Assembly (NCBI GenBank): GCA_021732895.1
Contig: JAKFWE010000306.1
Location: 1 to 5,633, forward strand
Direction of reading: 5' to 3'
Length of the DNA stretch: 5,633 nucleotides
Source of the DNA: Allobosea sp.
Lineage (GTDB): Bacteria > Pseudomonadota > Alphaproteobacteria > Rhizobiales > Beijerinckiaceae
Under the pieces are notes generated by a model that had not been told where the DNA came from, did no database searches, and saw nothing but the letters and a program-made list of their open reading frames with translations. Below, one piece after another: positions 1 through 4,556 of the stretch (position 1 is its first letter; every line of letters begins with the position of its first letter). A program made the translations under genes and the position numbers.

Positions 1-883
1 CGAGATCGGAGAAGCGGGCCGTCACCACCGGCGTGGCGAGCGCCGTGCGCAGCGCGTCGGCGAGCTTCTCGATCTGCTCCGGCGGCGTGCCCTTCGGCGC
101 GTAGAGGCCGTGCCAGACCGAGATCTCGACGCCCGCGAGCCCCGCTTCCGCCAGGGTCGGCACGCCGGGCAGCGTTTCCAGCCGCGCCGCCGTCGTCAGG
201 CCGAAGGCCTTGACGGCCTTGCCGTTGATCTGGCCGGTGGTGTTGGTGGTCTGGTCGCAAAGTAGATCGACCCGCTTGCCGACCACGTCGTTCAGGGCTG
301 CGGCGGTGCCGGTGTAGGGCACCGAGACGATGGGCTGCTGCAGCGCGCTCATCACCAACAGGGAGCAGAGTTGCGACGAGGCGCCGACGCCGGCATGCGC
401 GATCGACACCTTGCCCGGATTGGCGCGGACGAAGGCTGCGAGCCCGGCGGCGGAGTCGACGGGGATGTCGGGCCGCCCGACCAGCGTCATCGGCACATCG
501 ACGACGAGCCCGATCGGGGCGAAGTCATCGACCGGCTGATAGGGCAGGCGGCGGTAGAGCGTGGCCGAGGAGGCATGGCCGATATTGCTGAGCAGGATGG
601 TGTGCCCGTCGGGCGCGGCGCGGGCGACGCGGGCGGCGCCGGTGGTGCCGCCGGCCCCGCCGACATTTTCGACCACAACCTGCTGGCCGAGCTTGCGGCT
701 CATTTCCATCGCGATCAGGCGGCCGACGAGATCGGTCGGTCCACCGGCGGCGAAAGGCACGACCAGAACGATCGGCCGGGAGGCGGCGCCCTGCGCCGCC
801 GCCTCCCGCTGCCATCCGGCGACAGGCGCGGCGGCCAACGCCGCGAGTGCGAAAAGCCTGATTGCGACGGATGATCTGGGCAT
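1..883 (-). CDS. Bug-family (TctC-like) tripartite tricarboxylate transporter substrate-binding protein, C-terminus cut by window edge
   Basis: Periplasmic solute receptor of the Bug/TctC family, which captures carboxylates and similar small molecules and in complete systems hands them to a TctA/TctB membrane pair. The frame is open from an ATG at 883-881 to the left edge, giving 294 complete codons; the family is usually about 320-330 residues, so roughly 30 C-terminal residues are missing. Residues 1-31 form a signal peptide: a basic start (MPRSSVAIR), an Ala/Leu core, and likely cleavage near EAAAQ. The mature part opens with the family hallmark PIVLVVPFAAGGPTD (37-51), then VVENVGGAGG, AAPDGHTILLSN, VPYTGTAAALNDVVGKRVDL and LPGVPTLAEAGL. 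The start is supported by a GGAGG at 891-895, seven bases upstream. It is the last visible gene of a minus-strand group behind the cupin dioxygenase (108-nt gap). No TctA/TctB gene is visible here. Substrate unknown; Bug proteins are often orphans. Family assignment is secure. Confidence 0.95.
   Translation of the reverse strand, partial: MPRSSVAIRLFALAALAAAPVAGWQREAAAQGAASRPIVLVVPFAAGGPTDLVGRLIAMEMSRKLGQQVVVENVGGAGGTTGAARVARAAPDGHTILLSNIGHASSATLYRRLPYQPVDDFAPIGLVVDVPMTLVGRPDIPVDSAAGLAAFVRANPGKVSIAHAGVGASSQLCSLLVMSALQQPIVSVPYTGTAAALNDVVGKRVDLLCDQTTNTTGQINGKAVKAFGLTTAARLETLPGVPTLAEAGLAGVEISVWHGLYAPKGTPPEQIEKLADALRTALATPVVTARFSDL
777..808 (-). repeat. Perfect 12-bp GC-rich inverted repeat inside the Bug receptor coding region
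   Basis: Arms 777-788 and 797-808 are exact reverse complements (12 bp, mostly G/C, one A-T pair) around an 8-base spacer. The hairpin lies 76-107 bases into the coding sequence, over codons for residues 26-36, at the junction of signal peptide and mature protein. Alanine/glycine-rich coding at high GC can produce such a repeat by chance, so a functional role is only a possibility. Confidence 0.5.
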
Positions 884-890
884 GCGTCTT

Positions 891-895
891 CCTCC
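891..895 (-). promoter_or_regulatory. Shine-Dalgarno site of the Bug receptor gene
   Basis: On the minus strand the sequence reads GGAGG, seven bases before the ATG at 883. It is a near-consensus ribosome binding site and fixes this start, which puts a complete signal peptide at the N-terminus. Confidence 0.75.
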
Positions 896-991
896 CGCTA
901 TGCGTCCAACACTAGTCGGGATTGTGTCGCTTGCGGGACGGCGCGGCCGCTGTCGTCCGTCAAATCTGCGTGAACGCGGGGCGCCGGCCGG

Positions 992-1537
992 TTACCGGAT
1001 GAACTGGTCGGCGAAACCGGCGCCGAGACCGTTCGCGGCGTAGTGCGCGCGGCACTTGTCGAGGCGCGTGAAGACGTCGTCGTAGCCGAGGCATTTGCCG
1101 TCGGGATCGACATAGATCATCGCGCCGTTGACCTGGAACATGGTGATCATCTCCTCGACATCGGGATCGACCACCAGCGTGTGCGTCTCGCCCGGGGCCT
1201 CGTAGACATAGGAGCCCTGCGTCGCGACCCAGTCATGCTCGAGATAGCGCCAGGTTCCCTTCAGCACGTAGCCGTGCACGGGCTGGGGATGGCGGTGGCG
1301 CGAGAGCACGCCGGCGCGGCGCACCCTGAGCAGGTTCATCCAGTAGCCGCGCGTGACGCTGAGGCAAAGCGGCCGGAACCAGACATTGTCGTCGACCGGC
1401 ACCCAGACGCGCTCGTCCAGCGGGATCACGTCGTGGACGATCAGCTCCGGCGGCGAATCCTTCGGCTGGGGATGGCGATAGGGCGTCCAGCGCTCGGCGT
1501 CGCTCGCGGCGACCGGGATGGGGCTGACCTTGTTCAT
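992..1537 (-). CDS. Cupin-fold dioxygenase of the 2,4'-dihydroxyacetophenone dioxygenase (DAD) family
   Basis: A 181-residue single-domain cupin resembling 2,4'-dihydroxyacetophenone dioxygenases, non-haem iron enzymes that cleave the side chain of 2,4'-dihydroxyacetophenone with O2 to give 4-hydroxybenzoate and formate. Counting from the ATG at 1537, cupin motif 1 is GVLSRHRHPQPVHGYVLKG, with His81 and His83 as expected metal ligands. Motif 2 is PGETHTL, with His119 as the third. Glu100 and His88 lie between and could complete the site. The segment FQVNGAMIYVDPDGK near the C-terminus is also family-like. An in-frame TTG at 1564 would add nine residues, but the GAGGGAG at 1546-1552 sits eight bases before the ATG and would lie inside a TTG-started frame, so I choose the ATG. 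It lies between the SDR upstream and the Bug receptor downstream on the same strand, fitting a catabolic role. The true substrate is uncertain: many family members are annotated only by similarity, and a cupin isomerase or a different aromatic substrate is possible. Confidence 0.85.
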   Translation of the reverse strand: MNKVSPIPVAASDAERWTPYRHPQPKDSPPELIVHDVIPLDERVWVPVDDNVWFRPLCLSVTRGYWMNLLRVRRAGVLSRHRHPQPVHGYVLKGTWRYLEHDWVATQGSYVYEAPGETHTLVVDPDVEEMITMFQVNGAMIYVDPDGKCLGYDDVFTRLDKCRAHYAANGLGAGFADQFIR

Positions 1538-1545
1538 GGCGGCGT

Positions 1546-1552
1546 CTCCCTC
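1546..1552 (-). promoter_or_regulatory. Ribosome binding site that decides the cupin gene start
   Basis: The minus strand reads GAGGGAG, eight bases upstream of the ATG at 1537. The longer reading from TTG at 1564 has no comparable site in front of it (GAAATCGAACG precedes it), so the shorter 181-residue protein is preferred. Confidence 0.65.
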
Positions 1553-1567
1553 GGGGCTGTTCAACGT

Positions 1568-1712
1568 TCGATTTCGACCTTACCCGTCTTTGCGAGCGCA
1601 GCGAAGCAAACCAGCAACCGGCGCAAGACACCGGGTTGCTTCGCTGCGCTCGCCATGACGGGCGGGTATGCCGCGACGCTTCCGATCCTGATTCAAGACC
1701 TTTCGAAATCGA
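1568..1712. repeat. Outer 10-bp inverted repeat flanking the palindrome
   Basis: TCGATTTCGA at 1568-1577 and its exact complement TCGAAATCGA at 1703-1712 bracket the REP-like element on both sides. The match does not extend beyond 10 bp. It could extend the secondary structure or be a pair of binding sites, but a chance match over this distance is not excluded. Confidence 0.4.
1583..1662. repeat. REP-like intergenic palindromic repeat element
   Basis: Two 30-nt arms, 1583-1612 and 1633-1662, are inverted copies with three mismatches. They share a perfect 18-nt core GCGAGCGCAGCGAAGCAA (1592-1609, complement at 1636-1653), around a 20-nt spacer. A second, mutually exclusive stem pairs AGCAACC (1613-1619) with GGTTGCT (1634-1640), so the element can fold two ways. 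Sequences of this type (CGTCATTGCGAGCGCAGCGAAGCAATCC and its complement) are, from memory, abundant between genes in Bosea, Bradyrhizobium and relatives. Here it occupies the gap between the SDR stop and the cupin gene start. It may terminate or attenuate transcription, stabilise the upstream mRNA end, or be a passive mobile repeat. There is no T-run after either arm. Confidence 0.85.
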
Positions 1713-1752
1713 TTCCGCAAGCCGCGCCAAGTCACTGGCGAGACTCGCGATC

Positions 1753-2487
1753 TCACACCGCCAGGTAGCCGCCGTCGACGGGCAGGATCGCGCCGGTGAC
1801 GAAGGCCGCCGCATCCGAAAGCAGGAAGGCGATGGCCCCGCCGACATCGCCCGGCTGGCCCCAGCGGCCCATCGGCGTGCGCGCCAGGATCGGGGCCGAA
1901 CGGGCGCCGTCCTCGACGAGCGGCCGGGTGAGTTCGGTCTCGATCCAGCCCGGCGCGACGGCGTTGACGCGGATGCCGTCCGGCGCCCAGGCGGCTGCGA
2001 GCGATTTGGTCAACTGGCCGATCGCCCCCTTGGAGGCCGCATAGCCGGGCGCGAAGGCCGAGCCGTGAAAGGTCAGCATCGAGGCGAGGTTGACGATCGC
2101 GCCGCCGCTCTGGCCGTGCGTCTTCGCGGCCAGCTTGTCCTTTGCCGCCAGGCACATGCGCATCGTGCCGTGGAGATTGACCTCGACGGTCAGGCGGAAG
2201 GCGTCGATCTCGAACTCCCTGCCGTTGCGCTGGATCATGCCGGCGCAATTGACCAGCGCGTCGATCCGGGGGCACGCCGTCACGACAGCCGCCACCTCGG
2301 CGTCCTTCGTCACGTCGAGGCGGAGGTGGCGGATCGCGGGATGAGCCGGCGCGGCCGCCACCTCGTCGTCCGTCAGGCCGGTGGCGAGCACCTGGTAGCC
2401 CGCCCGAGCGAGGGCCAGCGCGGCGCCGGCGCCGATGCCGCGCGCGCCGCCGGTGACGAGGGCTAATCTGGAAAGTCCGTCACTCAT
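1753..2487 (-). CDS. Short-chain dehydrogenase/reductase (classical SDR, 244 aa)
   Basis: NAD(P)-dependent oxidoreductase acting on an alcohol/carbonyl pair in the cytoplasm. It has a complete classical SDR core: the dinucleotide-binding TGGARGIG (residues 12-19), D58-V59 for the adenine ring, NCAG (80-83, a variant of NNAG), catalytic Asn104, Ser136 in NLASM, YAASK with Tyr149 and Lys153, and PGWIET (179-184). The C-terminus GAILPVDGGYLAV is typical, and 244 residues is normal length. NAD versus NADP preference cannot be read with confidence: there is no clear Asp at the end of the second strand (YQVLATGLTDDE). The ATG at 2487 has only a weak AGG eight bases ahead. It is the first gene of the minus-strand group with the cupin dioxygenase and Bug receptor and is transcribed divergently from icd. 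Substrate not determinable; some resemblance to FabG and to sugar-acid dehydrogenases such as KduD is generic to the family. Confidence 0.93.
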   Translation of the reverse strand: MSDGLSRLALVTGGARGIGAGAALALARAGYQVLATGLTDDEVAAAPAHPAIRHLRLDVTKDAEVAAVVTACPRIDALVNCAGMIQRNGREFEIDAFRLTVEVNLHGTMRMCLAAKDKLAAKTHGQSGGAIVNLASMLTFHGSAFAPGYAASKGAIGQLTKSLAAAWAPDGIRVNAVAPGWIETELTRPLVEDGARSAPILARTPMGRWGQPGDVGGAIAFLLSDAAAFVTGAILPVDGGYLAV

Positions 2488-2622
2488 GCGACGAACCTAC
2501 GGCGCTGCGCCCTGTTGTAAAGCTTGGCGCCGACGCAGCACCCGATCTTGCGCGCGATGCGGATCTTGCCCAAAAGCCGCGCTTCCCCCGGCGCGCCGAA
2601 CCCGCTAGGACACGGCCCAGCA

Positions 2623-2648
2623 CGCCTGCGGCGTTCCCGCCGCAGGCG
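2623..2648 (+). promoter_or_regulatory. Perfect 10-bp hairpin in the icd leader
   Basis: CGCCTGCGGC (2623-2632) pairs without mismatch with GCCGCAGGCG (2639-2648) around the loop GTTCCC. It ends 38 bases before the icd start codon. It is not followed by a T-run, so it is a poor intrinsic terminator. It could be an mRNA leader structure stabilising or regulating icd, or, if the transcript starts downstream, a DNA-level site. I cannot match it to a named RNA family. Confidence 0.55.
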
Positions 2649-2672
2649 GCGCCGTTCCAGTCTGGCCAGAGC

Positions 2673-2677
2673 AGGGG
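2673..2677 (+). promoter_or_regulatory. Ribosome binding site of icd
   Basis: AGGGG lies nine bases ahead of the ATG at 2687. It is an acceptable Shine-Dalgarno sequence and agrees with the conserved N-terminus (MSKIKVANPVVDMDGDEMTR). Confidence 0.6.
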
Positions 2678-2686
2678 TCGTTTCAC

Positions 2687-3901
2687 ATGAGCAAGATCAA
2701 GGTCGCCAATCCGGTCGTCGACATGGACGGCGACGAGATGACCCGGATCATCTGGCAGAAGATCAAGGACACGCTGATCTTCCCCTATCTCGATCTCGAG
2801 CTCGACTATTACGACCTTTCCGTCGAGAACCGCGACGCCACCGGCGACCAGGTCACGATCGACGCCGCCCACGCCACGAAGAAGCATGGCGTCGCGGTGA
2901 AATGCGCCACCATCACGCCGGACGAAGGGCGCGTGAAGGAGTTCAATCTGAAGGCGATGTGGAAGTCGCCCAACGGCACGATCCGCAACATCCTCGGCGG
3001 CGTCATCTTCCGCGAGCCGATCATCTGCAAGAACGTCCCCCGTCTCGTGCCCGGCTGGACGCAGCCGATCGTGATCGGCCGCCACGCCTATGGCGACCAG
3101 TATCGCGCCACCGACTTCACCTTCCCCGGCAAGGGCACGCTCTCGATCAAGTTCGTCGGCGAGGACGGCAAGGTGATCGAGAAGGAGGTCTTCAAGGCGC
3201 CAGAGGCCGGCGTCGCCATGGCGATGTACAATCTCGACGAGTCGATCCGCGATTTCGCCCGCGCCTCGCTGAACTACGGCCTGCTGCGCAAATACCCGGT
3301 CTATCTCTCGACCAAGAACACGATCCTCAAGGTCTATGACGGGCGCTTCAAGGACATCTTCGAGGAGATCTACCAGAGCGAGTTCAAGGCCCGCTTCGAC
3401 GCGCTCGGCATCACCTACGAGCACCGGCTGATCGACGACATGGTCGCATCGGCGATGAAATGGTCGGGCGGCTATGTCTGGGCCTGCAAGAACTACGATG
3501 GCGACGTGCAGTCGGACACGGTGGCGCAGGGCTTCGGCTCGCTCGGCCTGATGACCTCGGTGCTGATGACGCCGGACGGCAAGACCGTCGAGGCCGAGGC
3601 CGCCCACGGCACGGTGACGCGCCATTACCGCGAGCATCAGAAGGGCAAGGAGACCTCGACCAACTCGATCGCCTCGATCTTCGCCTGGACGCGGGGCCTT
3701 TCCCACCGGGCCAAACTCGACGGCAACGCCGAACTGGCGAAGTTCGCGAGCCTGCTGGAGAAGGTCACGGTCGACACCGTCGAGGCCGGCGACATGACCA
3801 AGGATCTGGCGCTGCTGGTCGGGGCCGAGCAGAAATGGCTCTCGACCACCGGCTTCCTCGAGAAGGTCAGCGACAACATGCGCAAGGCCATGGCCGCCTG
3901 A
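2687..3901 (+). CDS. icd: NADP-dependent isocitrate dehydrogenase, eukaryotic-like type II
   Basis: Oxidative decarboxylation of isocitrate to 2-oxoglutarate with NADP+ and Mg2+/Mn2+ in the cytoplasmic TCA cycle, supplying NADPH and the carbon skeleton for ammonium assimilation. The 404-residue protein is full length and closely follows human IDH1/IDH2 rather than E. coli Icd. Substrate residues fall at the human IDH1 numbers: Thr77, Ser94 (KSPNGTIRN), Arg100, Arg109, Arg132 (IGRHAYGDQYR) and Tyr139. With a two-residue offset come Lys210 (STKN), the metal-binding Asp250, Asp273 and Asp277 (RLIDD, YDGDVQSD), and the NADP-specifying Arg312-His313 (HGTVTRH). All catalytic residues are present, so an active enzyme is expected. 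The homodimeric type II form is common in alphaproteobacteria. The gene stands alone on its strand, divergent from the SDR and convergent with the secreted-protein gene 28 bases downstream. Confidence 0.98.
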   Translation: MSKIKVANPVVDMDGDEMTRIIWQKIKDTLIFPYLDLELDYYDLSVENRDATGDQVTIDAAHATKKHGVAVKCATITPDEGRVKEFNLKAMWKSPNGTIRNILGGVIFREPIICKNVPRLVPGWTQPIVIGRHAYGDQYRATDFTFPGKGTLSIKFVGEDGKVIEKEVFKAPEAGVAMAMYNLDESIRDFARASLNYGLLRKYPVYLSTKNTILKVYDGRFKDIFEEIYQSEFKARFDALGITYEHRLIDDMVASAMKWSGGYVWACKNYDGDVQSDTVAQGFGSLGLMTSVLMTPDGKTVEAEAAHGTVTRHYREHQKGKETSTNSIASIFAWTRGLSHRAKLDGNAELAKFASLLEKVTVDTVEAGDMTKDLALLVGAEQKWLSTTGFLEKVSDNMRKAMAA

Positions 3902-3914
3902 GAGCGGGGCGCCC

Positions 3915-3931
3915 GACGCCTGTGCGGCGTC
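3915..3931. terminator. Weak bidirectional hairpin between convergent genes
   Basis: GACGCC (3915-3920) and GGCGTC (3926-3931) form a 6-bp stem with a 5-base loop, 13 bases after the icd stop and reaching into the stop codon of the opposing gene. A GGGCGCCC palindrome (3907-3914) abuts it. There is no T-run in either direction, so this is a modest candidate for termination between converging transcripts. Confidence 0.35.
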
Positions 3932-4556
3932 ATTCGATGTGCAGCGGCCTCCGCGCCAGCACCGTCGGCCCGCTCACCGGCGCGTCCATGACGTAGCGCA
4001 GTTCATAGGCGCCGGGCTCGCGCGGCGCCTCCAGCGTCGCCTCGGCGTTCTCGGCAGGGTGGAAGAACGGCCCCGGGGCCTCGGCCGGCGCGTCTTGCGC
4101 GACGATCACGACGCGGTCCCGCCAGCCATTCGGCCCGATGCCGCGCACCGGCAGGTCCGCGCCCGGGCGGGCCTGCGCCGGCGCGGCGAGCGTCGCCGAG
4201 GGTGCGCTCGTCTCCAGCGGCTGGCGCAACAGCACGACGGGGCCGCCGTCACCCGGCCGCGTCAGCCGCAATTCGTAAAGTCCGACCAGTCCCGGCGTCG
4301 GCAAGCTTGCGACTGCGCCCGACGCCTCCACCACGACGATCGCCGCCGTCGCCGGCTGGTCCGGCCGGGCGATCGCGAGGCGCGCGCCGGCGGGGACGCG
4401 GCTGAGAAAGACGCTGAGCGGCGCGCCGGCCATGATCGTGCGCGCCGCCGACAGGGCGGGGCCCGGCGCGGCCGGCGCCCGGCTGGCCTGCGACGCGGCC
4501 GGCGTCGGCGCCAGCGCGGCGACGAGGGCGGCAGCGAGCGGCAGGCGCGGGCTCAC
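3930..4556 (-). CDS. Predicted secreted protein with two diverged copies of a beta-rich repeat
   Basis: A 208-residue protein of unknown function. Residues 1-24 are a signal peptide (MSPRLPLAAALVAALAPTPA then ASQA), so it should be exported to the periplasm, followed by an Ala/Pro linker. The rest is two related units. Unit 1 spans about 37-116 and carries PGLVGLYELRL and VVLLRQPLET. Unit 2 spans about 122-208 and carries REPGAYELRY and TVLARRPLHIE. The shared pattern is a PG-x-YELR strand followed by a V-L-x-R-x-PL strand. From memory, similar YELRYV...RPI units occur in exported or VWA-type proteins of alphaproteobacteria, suggesting a small beta-sandwich module, but I name no family. Translation starts at a GTG (4556-4554) that overlaps the channel gene's TGA by 4 nt. 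An AAGGTGG at 4564-4570, seven bases upstream, supports this start. The overlap implies co-expression with the channel. A role as a periplasmic partner of the channel is inference only. Confidence 0.8.
   Translation of the reverse strand: MSPRLPLAAALVAALAPTPAASQASRAPAAPGPALSAARTIMAGAPLSVFLSRVPAGARLAIARPDQPATAAIVVVEASGAVASLPTPGLVGLYELRLTRPGDGGPVVLLRQPLETSAPSATLAAPAQARPGADLPVRGIGPNGWRDRVVIVAQDAPAEAPGPFFHPAENAEATLEAPREPGAYELRYVMDAPVSGPTVLARRPLHIE

Larger units (their letters stand above)
2488..2686. promoter_or_regulatory. Divergent SDR/icd intergenic region
   Basis: These 199 bases must hold the start signals of both icd (plus) and the SDR gene (minus). No convincing -35/-10 pair stands out in either direction. 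Visible elements are the 11-bp GGCGC-T-GCGCC dyad at 2501-2511 in the SDR leader, the direct repeat GATCTTGC at 2544-2551 and 2562-2569 (18-base period), a strong hairpin at 2623-2648, and the palindrome TCTGGCCAGA at 2661-2670. Any of these could be regulator sites; none matches an operator I know. Confidence 0.5.

Noticed and set aside
936..958. Possible hairpin (GGACG/CGTCC) between the cupin and Bug genes as a terminator
   Set aside because: Only a 5-bp stem with a poorly paired interior and no T-run, so it does not justify splitting the gene group.
371..1043. Long plus-strand open frames (167 and 160 codons) across the Bug receptor region
   Set aside because: The minus-strand frame here encodes an unmistakable Bug protein with signal peptide and ribosome binding site. 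The plus-strand translations are Arg/Gly/Ala-rich with no family features.
1538..1564. TTG start adding nine residues to the cupin dioxygenase
   Set aside because: The only good Shine-Dalgarno sequence (1546-1552) lies inside this extension and is correctly spaced for the ATG at 1537.
1580..1680. Peptides such as ARHGERSEATRC and CFAALAMTGG read from the palindromic repeat
   Set aside because: These are translations of the REP-like element itself and commonly create spurious proteins or false C-terminal extensions in this bacterial order. No gene is called from them.
2480..3706. A 408-codon open frame on the minus strand opposite icd
   Set aside because: It mirrors a highly conserved icd reading frame in GC-rich DNA. 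Its translation is low-complexity (rich in Val, Asp, Arg, Ala, Gly) with no recognisable motif, and it also overlaps the divergent promoter region. It is a shadow.
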